A stretch of 64,000 nt of DNA from Escarpia spicata (lineage: Eukaryota > Annelida > Polychaeta > Sabellida > Siboglinidae), in assembly GCA_963995525.1 (NCBI GenBank), contig OZ023217.1:25110425-25174424 (forward strand), given 5' to 3'. Made by a program: the position numbers and the translations under genes. Within the stretch, counting starts at the first letter, position 1. Every line of letters starts with the position of its first letter. Positions 13,701 to 37,574 of the stretch are shown here, one piece after another. The notes under the pieces are model-generated. The model did not search any database and had not been told where the DNA came from. It was given only the letters and a program-made list of their open reading frames with translations.

Positions 13701-14211
13701 TTATCCCTATCGAGTGGAACAAATAACACACACAGAAGGTATTTATTGTAAACCATGGGAATCATGTCATGTCGACTGAATCTGATGGGTATTTGGCAAC
13801 CATATTCTATCCCTCAAGATTGCAATCGTAATGCGTGGGTGGTGGTTTCGACCAATATGAAAGGCCACATTTTTCTGGATTTGCGAGGCCACCAGTAAAG
13901 GTGTTCAAATCTAGCAGACAGGCACACATTACTTTGCATTCTTGTGGGATTCATATGCAATCTCTAGAAGAGAAGGCTGAAGTTGTTGCAGCCGGGGTGC
14001 TACCCCTTCACGAAGGGTTGCCCACGTCTCCTCTTCTCTCGAGTTGGGAGTCAAGAGTTGTTTATGGAACCTCAGTGTTAAGGTCACCCTTGGCACTGGC
14101 CCAAAGTGACATAAATTGCGAGGTAACAGGTATTAGTGAAACAAATTTCCTATATTTGCATTATTTCGAAAAAATATGGGACTGTGTATGGGTGACCATA
14201 AAGCAAAGTTC
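10781..14211. other. Intergenic, no supported gene
   Basis: Several frames of 60-110 codons exist but none shows a recognisable domain, consistent splice sites or codon pattern. A small repeat of the words gactccacctggcttt and gatgatcct occurs three times at 13450-13560. The frame 13835-14353 (plus, 172 codons) runs into the transposon at 14218 and is not supported as a gene. Confidence 0.4.
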
Positions 14212-14217
14212 AATTGT

Positions 14218-15049
14218 CAGACCTGCCTACCCCAAAAACTTCCTGTCAGTAATCCATCTTCCCATTTACACTGATTTTCAGGAATATACGCTTCCTGTCA
14301 GTAATGCAGAACCACCATGTAAGATATTGTCACGGGGGGAGGGGGGGGGGTAGCGACAGGTCAAACCCATTAGTTCCGCTGTCATCAACATCACGTACAC
14401 TCTAGCATGATAAATAATAGACGGGGGGGGGGGGGGGTAGCGATGGACCAAAACCATTATATTACACTGGGTCAAAACCATTAGTTACACTGTCATCAAC
14501 ACCACCTACACTCTAGCCTACTCAACTCTAGTATGATAAATGATAGACGGGGGGGAGGGGGTAGCGATGGACCAAAACCATTACATTAAACTGTCATCGA
14601 CATCGCCTAGACTGTAGTAACTGTAAGATAGGCTGTAAATGATACACTAAACTCCTCAATAAATACACTAACTTAGTCTTAGTACAGTCAGTTGGCCTAA
14701 CACTACAACATTCACTAAATTTTTGCATTACACATTTCTTTTGGGTTGGCGGTGGCGTCGTTTCGCTGGCAGCCATCATTTCATGCCGCGTGACTACGTT
14801 TTGTTTGATCGCGGAAATGAGATTTTGTCATAACGCTGTTTCCTATTGGTTACATTACGACCAGACTCAGCGAATGAAAAACCATGTCACAACATGCTGC
14901 ATACATATGCTGCCACCTGTTGAATATAGTGCAACCTAAATTTCAGTGATTACCCAACATGGTCAGTCCGTAATATTTTCATCCCTCACCGTAATTTAAG
15001 GTGACTTTCCGGAATGATTCCGGACAATCCGGAATGGTAGGCAGGTCTG
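14218..15049. mobile_element. TIR element CAGACCTGCCTACC, 832 bp
   Basis: The left end CAGACCTGCCTACC is matched exactly in inverted orientation at the right end (15036-15049), and AATTGT flanks both sides (14212-14217 and 15050-15055), which looks like a 6-bp target duplication. Inside are three direct repeats of about 110 bp, each with a G-run of 9-14 (14333-14350, 14423-14436, 14548-14561). On the minus strand a start codon near 14779 opens a 61-codon frame (MMAASETTPPPTQKK) which is not recognised. A left-truncated copy sits at 18828-19307 inside a PPP2R1A intron. The superfamily is not clear. Confidence 0.7.
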
Positions 15050-15055
15050 AATTGT

Positions 15056-18000
15056 ACAACAGATATTACTGAAAGTTCCAAATAACTTGCTTACATTGTT
15101 TACTACTACTACTCCACGACGGTAATCAAGTTATAATAGACAGTGCCAATAATGTCCATTATAGACAAGTTTATTGTACTAGAACATTTAATTTTATCAG
15201 AGGTAATATAATAATTAATTACCTAATGCAAATGTATTTTAATGTAAGAATTTAATTAAGCGTTGCTGTGGCGATCTTTAATGGCGCCATCTGGCGTGTA
15301 TTGTGTTGTAACTAAGATATAATGTTAAACGCAGAGCTGTCGTGTTCTACAAGTATGAACTATGCATATTTAATACTTCCTAATCTTCATTGTAACGTTA
15401 CACATCTTGAGGACAACTTCTCAGAAAAGAATAAGACAAAACAAAATACTGCTCATTTAATTTAATTTGAAGTATTTCTTCTAAACAAAACCCCATATTT
15501 TTAACGGTGCCGCTGCAATAAATAAATTACCAGTTGAATAAAACATGTACAGTGCAGTGACAATTAATTAACCTGGTCCTACCCCCACCCCTTCAGTTAT
15601 GACCCTAGACATTAAAGCAAATGCCGATGCATTTTATTCAAGTTATTAGTTACACTTACCAGCAACTTTTGAAGTTTTAGATAGATATGTTACTGATGCA
15701 AGTGACCAATGCTGAAACTTGCTAACTGGGCGATATTTACTGCACTTTGACGTCGTCTATATGACACACACAACTGTGTCATCACCATCATAACAATGGC
15801 ACACACCGCATACTAAGGTGACACTATTACTGACGAGTGAAGATAAGTGGCGTTGTTAACCATTGGGAGAATGTACAGGGTAGTCCAATGGAAGACATCG
15901 CACACTGCCATCTTGTCAGCAAGCAAATGTACATTGCACACAGTACCGCCCAAGTGTGCCCGACGCAGTGGGCTGAGAGCGTGACAGGAGACATTGGCTG
16001 TAGCATGTACTAACACACATACACGTATCGCTGTCTGTCCAGTATAGACTGTCCACTACACTGACTCACAGTACACCCACCTCCTACAACAAACAATCAT
16101 GTGTTCAGTGTACATCATCACATGGGTAGTGCACACATCCCTAGGAAGTGACACCATCACCCGGCATGTTACATCGGGTGATGGTGTCACTTTCTAAGAA
16201 CTTATCTTTACCTTTTTTACTTTTACATCTTTTACACTTGGCAATTCACATCACCATCATTCACATGTTACATTAATTGGTTCAGTTGGCGAATCAAAAT
16301 TACAGTAAACTTACATTATTCTACATGCTTGAATTTTATATTGGTTAAACAAATTGTTGATATTTGTACTTACATCTTCCTATGTATGTGCTGATGCTTC
16401 ACTGCAACTTTAAGCCTACAAGCAGAATAGGAACAATACCTCAGATCCTCACACTATCACTACTGCTTAAGGCCAGACACCCCAGGTGAAATGGTGTTTT
16501 TTGACAAAAAATACTTTAAATGGTTTTCTGCCAGATTATTATATCTTTATATGCATATTATCAATAAAGTTAACTTCTATGACTCTAAGTGAGTTATAGT
16601 CATGGATCAAGCATGTCGATATCATGTAATCAAATCCATTATGCAATCTTTGACTGCCATTTTCTCAAAAAAATTCTTTACATTTCTGCATTTGGAAACG
16701 GGATATCTCTGGGAGTAATTACGCTATATAAATAATGTTTTCAGTGTTACATTCAGCATACTCTAGTGTGTGCAATGATCATACACTTTTTTTAAAATCA
16801 TGAATAGTTGTGTATGCTTTCGGTAAATTACAAGAATATACAAAATAGCTGTCCACAAATGGATATCTACATACATTGGTACTTTGACACCATTCCTATT
16901 TGTGTAACCATAACAGAGACTCCACCATTCCAAAGTCTACACTTTGATTATGGCATTCTAACTACGTCCAACACCAGACTATTAATTAAAATCAACACCA
17001 TGTCTGCAATATCTACAATGTGCCCTGGTGCAATCACATCCAGACCTGGGGTGGAAGTACTCGGTACTCATAAAACCTATGGGTCATGGACTTTTTTCTC
17101 CCAGTCAGAAACAAATGCAAACAATAATTGCAGGCTATCAGTTCAGGCCATAAATCTGTTTGTTTAATTAAGCCACGTTGTCCCAAAGAGCCAATAACAG
17201 TTAACACACCAGTTAGACAGGAAATGCCTTTGATGTAGTCTGGAGACCATGCCACTTGACAGTGGCTGACAGTGTTAATTGCTAAGAACAAGAACTGCCA
17301 GCCTTCCTCTGTAGAAATAAGGTGGCTCAAGTCAGACTGCCTCCTACACTAGTATAATCCGGTGCCAGCAGCTTGGCTAAAAAGTCCAGGGATTTTGAGC
17401 ATTTTATTTCTAATATCAGCAGATTGCAACACTGCCTTTGTGCACCAAAAGAAGACAAATTGAACAATGTACCAGGCTATCAGCGTATACATTGGTTTCA
17501 TATGGTTTTTATTCAAAACAAGGACAAACTTCATTCACATTTATGAGTCATACCATCACGTCATCATGTTTGTAAACTGGAGGGGTTTGTAAAAGGTAAC
17601 CAACCGTATTTTTGAGGTTCCCATTTGTTTGAAGGGGTAGTCATTTGTTTGTATGTGTATATATACAGTGTATGATGTAAATAATTTAAAAATACGTTAT
17701 TACTTAATATTTCTATTTTTTAATGTACTTGTGAGAATGTATCATATTCAGCTTTTAGCAATGTACTTGTACTCATCCATCGTCAATGTACTCGTACTCA
17801 TGAAAATGTACTCAGTCCCAGGTATAATCACATCACCAACCAGGAATACTATGGTAATCCACCACAGATCTCTACCACCATGAGGCAATGTCATTATGTC
17901 TGGCAGAGCATGCGATGCACCATAATTGAATAGTAACCAGAGAAGTGGTCACTGGAACGTGACCCTGCGAGACACCATTAAGAGGGACACCGGACTCAGT

Positions 18001-18065
18001 GGGACTTGTCTTACTAATGCAACGTCGGACAGAAAACATTCAAAACACCTCATCATGTCACAATG
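15056..18065. other. Sequence downstream of PPP2R1A, no supported gene
   Basis: Lies beyond the last certain PPP2R1A exon. It may contain the 3' UTR or a tiny last coding exon of that gene (see that entry). A perfect 18-bp inverted repeat is at 16146-16192. Otherwise AT-rich and unrecognised. Confidence 0.4.
16146..16192. repeat. Perfect 18-bp inverted repeat, 11-base loop
   Basis: AAGTGACACCATCACCCG at 16146-16163 is exactly complementary to 16175-16192, separated by gcatgttacat. The stem would be stable as RNA or cruciform. No protein-coding context is near and no homologous copy was noticed elsewhere in the window. Confidence 0.95.
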
Positions 18066-30667
<12,602 letters not shown>

Positions 30668-31050
30668 TTTTAATCTTTCCTGCCGACCGAAGGAAAATGC
30701 AACGGGTTTTCCTTTTGGATCGCACGGAGAACGTGCAGTGTCGCCTCCTGTCGTATAATGTCCATACTATTTGATTAAAATGATTATTATTGTATTGTAT
30801 TATTGAATTGTCCGATAGAGGTCGCATATGACGTTTTAGCACTCTCGCGTCTTCGTGACGTACATCGTGACCAACAAAACATCAACAAAGCACACGAAAC
30901 TACCGTTTAGCTTTTACACTTGAAACAACAGATTGGAATTTAGACCAAGTTCGACCAACGTAAATGTAAGAAACTTACACTTTCTGAGCATATATGCAAC
31001 GTATGTTGATTTACAAAAAAATTGGACTTTTATTTATTACTTAGCCTTAA
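30668..31050 (-). promoter_or_regulatory. Probable PPP2R1A promoter/5' UTR
   Basis: It lies directly upstream of the ATG at 30667. Two TGACGT motifs (30829-30834 and 30856-30861) match the core of a CRE. No TATA box is evident. The start of transcription cannot be fixed. The region is duplicated in A2, where both motifs are kept. Confidence 0.4.
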
Positions 31051-31552
31051 AGGGACACTTTAATGTATAGATTGCGCTATTCCACGACAGAAGTATTTTG
31101 TTGGCCGACGCTTGGCGTCTGCGGCTAATTATAGAACGTTCTGGTGTAGGCGATTATGTTTGCCGTCGTTAGTTCTCGGGAACACAAGAGAAGCGTGGCG
31201 CGCTGCATCTAGTGGTTGTGTTGTTGATAAGCCTGGATTTATTTATTTAGTGTTGTTAGTTTGCAACAGTATATGTCATAAATAAGATCTCTAATTTAAT
31301 AATGTGTTACATTATGCCTGTTGTTGTTGAAATAAAGTTTCATTCATTCATTCATTCATTCAACAAAAAATCCTTATCAACAACACAATTACTAGATTCA
31401 GCGCTCGCTTGTCTGGAGTTCCCAATAACTAACGTAGGGAAACGTATCGCCTGCACGAGACTGTTCTATAAATAGCCGCAGACGCCACGCGTCGGCCGGC
31501 AAAATACTTCTGCCCTGCCCCTGGAATAGCGCAGTCTATATCCGGGGCCCCT
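31051..31552. mobile_element. TTAA-flanked palindromic MITE
   Basis: Inverted arms of about 200 bp (left agtattttgttggccgacgc, right with the complementary gcgtcggccggcaaaatact) are flanked by TTAA at 31047-31050 and 31553-31556. An internal ATTC run lies at about 31341-31362. The second copy, in repeat A2, is 48232-48683 and is shorter inside. Confidence 0.8.
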
Positions 31553-32428
31553 TTAAGTCAAGACCACTCGGACGAACAGTTACAATAAATAAAAAGACAA
31601 CTATTTAAATATAAATTTAATTATAATGGCGTAGCATATAGCACAATTTTAATACAATAGATCTGAAATACTTTAAAGGTATGCATTCAACCATGACGAA
31701 TGCTTGACTGGGAGAACTAGATATATATTTGTTATTATTTTAGTTATTTATTGCTCCTATTATTGTATTCATGTAATGGTGCACCGTGTTGTTGCAATTA
31801 TCATAACACGTACGGCTCCTCTGAGTGTATAAAACCCAGTGAGAAACCCTGTCCGGCAGATTAGGTTGTGCCAGCTTCCTGCAAAATGACGCCTGCTAAC
31901 ATGTATTAAATTAATGCGCTTGTTCGCCGCGCGGCTAAATTACCGCCAAGCATCTGTCCACCAAGTTATTATAATCTGTAACTGTTATAACCAAGTGTGT
32001 TCATGTGATTGTTCAACTGGACTTAACGTAAGTTATAAAAATGCACCAAAGTTAAAATTTTAGAGTTTTCATGGGGAACCCAAAGAGGACGCTTCGACAC
32101 GCCCACATGTTTGACTCGACTGAGCCAAGCCCAAGGGCAAGCCAATTAGAAGTAGTGCATGGTTACCGCCGGTTGGAAGTAGTCCATTCATGCGAATCCG
32201 GTGTCCACGTACATCAGAAGGCAACCGCATTGAGAACGTATTGTACATATCTAGTTAATTCTTGACATACACGTTTTGGTGAGTGTTTAAAGCTTTCTAC
32301 TGCGTCGTAATTTTTGTACATACACACATCCCGATAATGTTAGATATTGCAGACTTGACCCAGCATAGTTATATAGTTCTACTTACCCAGGGGGCTAAAT
32401 GCAGTTTTTTGGTGTAGACATGAAATGC

Positions 32429-32853
32429 TGTAGAATCCGGACCCACCTCGATTTCGCCGTTATAACTTCAGTTTTGCCTAGCTTTTATACCTCAGTGTGT
32501 TAGTTCCATTATTCAACATTATCCCATATACATATTTGATATTTTACGTTTAAGAATATTGCATCTTAGCGCACTTTTGAGGCGTAAATAGCGCCCCGGT
32601 TTGCATCAACATACGCCGCTCATTTTACGAGCGCGATGCGGTAACGCACGGTCCCGTAACGCACGACTGCAGCGTTGCACAATAGCGCAAACCGGGTCGT
32701 TATTTGCGCTTAAAAGTGCGCTAAGACACAGTATTTTCGTAATATAAATATGCCTGGGATGATGTTAAATGGTGGAATTAATGCTCTTGAGGTATCAAAT
32801 TTAGGCAAACCTCAAGTTATCACAGCGAAATTGAAGTGGGTCCGGATTCTACA
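32429..32853. mobile_element. Hairpin (foldback) element
   Basis: TGTAGAATCCGGACCCACCT at the left is matched by the inverted AAGTGGGTCCGGATTCTACA at the right, and the similarity continues inward to a GC-rich centre with gtaacgcacg repeats. About 425 bp. The A2 copy is at 49561-49985. Confidence 0.85.
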
Positions 32854-33379
32854 CAAGGTTTACCCCCAAAAAATGATATCTACATATATATGGTGACGAT
32901 CTTACAATCTGTATATGTACCAGTTAAGTCAGTGTTACTAATGCAGCTAAATTGTGCCAAATGAAAATTAAATCGACTTGGCCAGATAAGAAATAGTGGT
33001 TCAAAATGCATTGCTTTTCAGGTTATTTTTTTATATTTTTCGAATGTAATTTACACATGTTTGTTAAAATGAGTCTCATATGACCCATTTGTACTAAATT
33101 AGTTTCTCCTACGAATCCACTTTACAGAGGAAGGAAAGGTATTAGAATCCATGACTTTTAAACCAAAATGTAGGCGATTTCTTTCCCCTACCCCCTAAAC
33201 ACAACCGTCAAGCAAAATAAAGGAAAATCGCCGTGTTCAAATGGTAACAGTTCTTTTTTTTTTACTTCAACATATTAAATAACATTGCTTTAGGTAGCAC
33301 TAGTTTATGAGTAGTCTGAAAACATTTACCTCCAAATTAACAGAACATAAGACAATCTTGTCATCACAAGGTCATCCTT

Positions 33380-34140
33380 AGAAAAAAATTCTATAGAAAA
33401 CTATAAATTTCCTATAGTATTCTGTAGTATTCTATAGTTTTTCTATAGTATTCTATAGAAAACTATAAATTGGTTATGGAAATCTTAATTTCCTACAGCA
33501 TTCTATGCAATATTTTATATAATTCTATAGAATATGCTTTAGTTTTTAAAGAACGTATAGTTATTTGTAGGATTCTATAGAAAACTATAGAATATTCTAT
33601 AGAATCCTATAGTTTTTAGGCAACTTATAAGTTTTTTGTAGGAATATATAGAAAACTATAGGATATTCTATAGAATCCTATAGTTTAAGACAACCTATAG
33701 GTTTTTTTGTAAGAATCTGTAGAAAACTATAGAATATTCTATAGAATTCTATAGTTTTTAGAGAACCTATTGTTTTCTGTAGGATTTTAGAGAAAACTAT
33801 AGAATATTCTATAGAATCGTATAGTTTTTAGAGAACCTATAGTTTTTTTAAGGATTTTATAGAAAACTAGAATATTCTATAGAAACCTATAGTTTTTAGA
33901 GAACCTATGGTTTTTTTGTAGGATTCTACAGAAAACTATAAAATATTCTATACAATCCTATAGTTTTTAGAGAACCTATAGTTTTTTGTAGGATTTTATA
34001 GAAAATTATAGAATATTCTATACAATCCTATATATTTTAGAGAACCTATAGTTTTTGTTGTAGGATTCTACATAAAACTACATCATATTCTATAGAATTC
34101 TATAGTTTTTAGATAATCTATAGTTTTCTGTAGAAATGTT
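33380..34140. repeat. CTATAG satellite, left outer end
   Basis: About ten units of roughly 70-72 bp, rich in short palindromes such as attctatagaat and ttttctatagaaaa, joined by gagaacctatag and tgtaggattttatag. The inverted match is 46370-47205. Confidence 0.92.
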
Positions 34141-35004
34141 ATTTTAGTTTCTGTGGAAACTTTTAACCACTGTTTTAGAAACATGTATGTATTTTTTTGT
34201 TATGTACATGTGGTGGATGTTACATAGAAATATTATATGTCAGTATGTTGTAAACTAAAACGATGCTACTGTATTATTTTATACCGAAACATTCTAGCTA
34301 AGCTTATTGTTATGAATCCGGCAGCGCCGCTACCGCATCCCATAATGTTATTACCTGTGAGTCATTTCGGCGCGTAACGTTTAATTTCAAACAGAAGAAG
34401 GCGAGACGACCTAGCGCGAAGTAGATAGATTGCGGACAGAGTCATTATAATGAAGACATTTCGTTGCCAAAGATTGCTCTGTTTTGTTTTTATAACTATT
34501 TGATCCACAGAGTAAAATACTGTTAACAATATTACGAAATAGTTATAAACAGTAACCAACTGCATTGACATGGCCACGTGAATGAATAATAAAAACAAGT
34601 AAAATGCAACACAGACTGTTAAAAAATACCCTAAACTAAATGACAATAGAATGCAAATATGTGATCGATGATATGTTTTTTTTACCTTTTTTGTGATGTA
34701 TAGGCATAGCCATAGCATAGCCATAGGCTATAGCCAGCTAGGGACTAGTGTAGCCTGTAGGTATATAATTAACATTTTTAGATATAGACATCATGTCTAT
34801 ACTAATGTATATGATGCCTAATGGCAATGCCAATGATTTAAATAACTATTTATTTTGATTCATAATAACAATATTAACAATTTAGTTGTCTGTTTGTTAA
34901 TGTTACTAATCCTGATAATAGTGATATATATATATATATAAAGGTAGATTACTGTCACAGTACTAGACCTACTTGTTAAAAAAATTATATGGTTACCGGC
35001 TACT

Positions 35005-35077
35005 GCCGATAATGGGAACCGGTGGCCAAGTGGTAAAGCACCGGTCGAGGGGACTGGAATCGAATCCAACTATCGGC
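35005..35077 (+). repeat. tRNA-derived SINE head
   Basis: GCCGATA at 35005-35011 pairs perfectly with TATCGGC at 35071-35077, a 7-bp acceptor stem in a 73-base span. TGGCCAAGTGGTAAAGCA fits a D-arm/A box and GAATCGAATCC a T-arm/B box. The anticodon arm does not fold, so a SINE head is preferred to a tRNA gene. A body continues to about 35300. The inverted copy is near 45171-45243 in the right arm. Confidence 0.65.
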
Positions 35078-35712
35078 CAGTTTAAAAAAACTTGGGAAAT
35101 TTTGTTCTCTTGGAAAATACACTAGGCCATTGGTCCCTTCTAACTGTTATCTGCCAGAGGAAGTAAAAGATCCCACACATGGGATAAATGAGCTAATTTG
35201 AGTCCATCCTGTAGTGGACTTACTACCTGTTGGGCATGTAGATGAGGATATTATGAGATAAAACCACAGTGCAACATTGTAATAGGACTTTGCTGAATAA
35301 TAAGTATTTGTCAGAATGTTCAATTTTTTAGATTTATGGTGTATAATATAAGCCACACATATTGTATTTTTATTGTGTTCTGTTCCATTTATTTCAGGTT
35401 GGTGTCATCACTGATGTCCAAAAGCAAGATTTGTCCATTCTGACAGCACTGATACCAATATAAGTGGTATAGTGTTTGTGTGTATACTTTCTGAATTATT
35501 GAATATTACGATAACATACCCTGTATAATTATACAGTATATTGCAATACAGAACTCGGAATCAATTTATTTGACCAATAAATATGGTACATGTGTAAGGT
35601 TTCAGGGCAAAGCACAATAGTGTAAATATCATCTTAAAATTGACATGATATTGAATATCTCAATACTACAAAATCACAATGACCGATATCTAGACCCAAA
35701 CTATTTTTTTTA

Positions 35713-35867
35713 CAGTAAAACCTGTCTTGGATAACCACCTGCTTTCTCGGTTCCTCTTGAAATTGACCATATTTTCAATGTTTATTGACCTGTCATGGGC
35801 GACCACCCGTCTTGAAAGACCACTTTTGCTAGGCTGAAGTGGCGGTCACTCAAGACAGGTTCTACTG
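35713..35867. mobile_element. pogo/Tc1-like MITE in left arm
   Basis: Ends CAGTAAAACCTGTCTTG and, inverted, CAGTAGAACCTGTCTTG with TA on both sides; 155 bp. The same element at 44377-44531 is its partner in the right arm, so it was already present when the arms were copied. Confidence 0.8.
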
Positions 35868-37344
35868 TACATTTCAATTGTGCAATTTTGCCTAGGCAAA
35901 TATGTCACCAGAGCTGCATGACGTTTATTGTATTTTACCCTTAAACCCTTCATATATATACTATTGTTATGCACTGGTAATAATGCATGAGTGTATAAAT
36001 ACAGTGTGGTATGCCACGTTCCAAGTAATGGAAGAAAATCATTCAACCATGCCAATTATGTTCAGTCAGAATGACTGACCCAACAACAGTTTCCAATCTA
36101 ACATTCTAGAAGTGTTGAGAAACAGCCCATCTTGCTTAGAGTTTTCCTTGCTCTCTTTGTCAATATAAAATGGAATACCATGTTGTACCTGTTTCAAATT
36201 ACCGTGGTAGTATACCAGCGGATATGGGTCAAATTCATTGTCATGTATTTAAATACAAATAATCTTGAAGGATTAAAATATGATAAAATGAAAAAGTATA
36301 TATTTCAATACAAATATGTATTAAAGGTACTTTTCAGAATTCTTTTTACAAAACCGCCAATAGCAAAAATAATGGCAAATGTTATATTGAGATATGTTGT
36401 TTATCAACATAATTTGACGATGTTATGTACAAAATGACATGAGATGTCGCTTACTGGCTGGCAGTCTTTGGTGTTTGTACCATGTATGAAAATACCATGT
36501 TGTACCTGTTTCAAAATACCATGGTAGTATACCCGAGTACAGTGTATATCAAGTCACTGGCATTGGAACAGGGAAGGGGGCGTTCCAAAAAGAACCCACC
36601 TTGAGGTTCTCAAGACAAAAAACACCCTAAGGCACTCTGAAAACCTAAATAAGCACCCCCATTCCGCAATATTTAGGGGTAATCCTATCTCCAGCCCCCC
36701 ATACACCACAAACTGCACACCCCTTCCTAAATGTTGGGGAGCTAAGCTCCTAATCCACAAATATTAGGGACTAAGCCCCCCCGGCAGGTTCCAATGCCTA
36801 TGTAAGTAAAACAAGTATTACAATGTTTAATTTGTTTCCTACATGGGTGTTGATTGATGTGTATTTTAGCAGTAATATATTTAATGTTTCCAACAATATT
36901 TTTCTTGCTATCCCTGTTGTGAATGTCATTGTGACATGTAGTCTGTGCTATTTCAGATAATGGCTCATTACTGTTCACGAGTATTTAAGGATTAATTTCT
37001 TGACATGTATGCTCAGTAGTCTATTTGTTGTATTTATCATATACTTAATTGTTCATATTGTATTATAATGTATACATAAGGATTTGAGAAATGATTTGTG
37101 TCATTATTAGCATTGCTTGCATTTATGTACATGTATGCTCAATATACTTTATTTTGTATTTGTTTTATTTGGTCATTCAATATGCTTGGATATTACTGTA
37201 GATTGCCTGTATGATTAATGTATTTGAATATATATAATACAAATATTTGAAGATTAACGTGCACCTCTGTTAATGAGTGTGTCATACAGAATATTTTCTA
37301 CAGGATATATTCTGTAGTATATATCCTACAGGAAATAGCCTATA

Positions 37345-37514
37345 TGAAATGTATCGTGGTACTGAGTATTGTGGTAGACTAGGCTAGAATTGAAAACACG
37401 ATGTTGATCGGTTCCATTTTATTTCAATAACAAACCCAACGGGGTTTTCACTTCCGTTCGCACGGGCAAGCTAAACTGCATAGCGTTCAATTACAGTATC
37501 AGCGATACACCACA
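37345..37514 (-). repeat. Gypsy 3' LTR
   Basis: 170 bp, TGAAATGTATCG at one end and CGATACACCACA at the other on the plus strand (TG...CA). About 35 bp longer than the other LTR because of an internal indel after tactgagtat. The polypurine-like GGAGGAA lies just inside on the minus strand. Confidence 0.92.
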
Positions 37515-37574
37515 TTCCTCCAATTATAAAGAACACTTATGACATAGGCGGGCAGCGCACGGCGTACACCCTTA

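Noticed and set aside
13835..14353. 172-codon plus-strand frame
   Set aside because: No recognised domain, runs into a transposon and its G-run, no splice or start support.
32071..32265. 64-codon frame present in both A1 and A2 (32071 and 49203)
   Set aside because: Conservation is explained by the recent duplication; no domain and no evidence of selection.
34362..34724. 120-codon hydrophobic minus-strand frame
   Set aside because: AT-rich DNA gives hydrophobic translations; the sister arm is interrupted here by an insertion.
35005..35077. Functional tRNA gene
   Set aside because: The acceptor stem is perfect but no anticodon arm can be folded; SINE head is preferred.
36132..36437. 101-codon frame present in both arms (36132 plus, 43807 minus)
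   Set aside because: Kept only because the arms are near-identical; no domain recognised.
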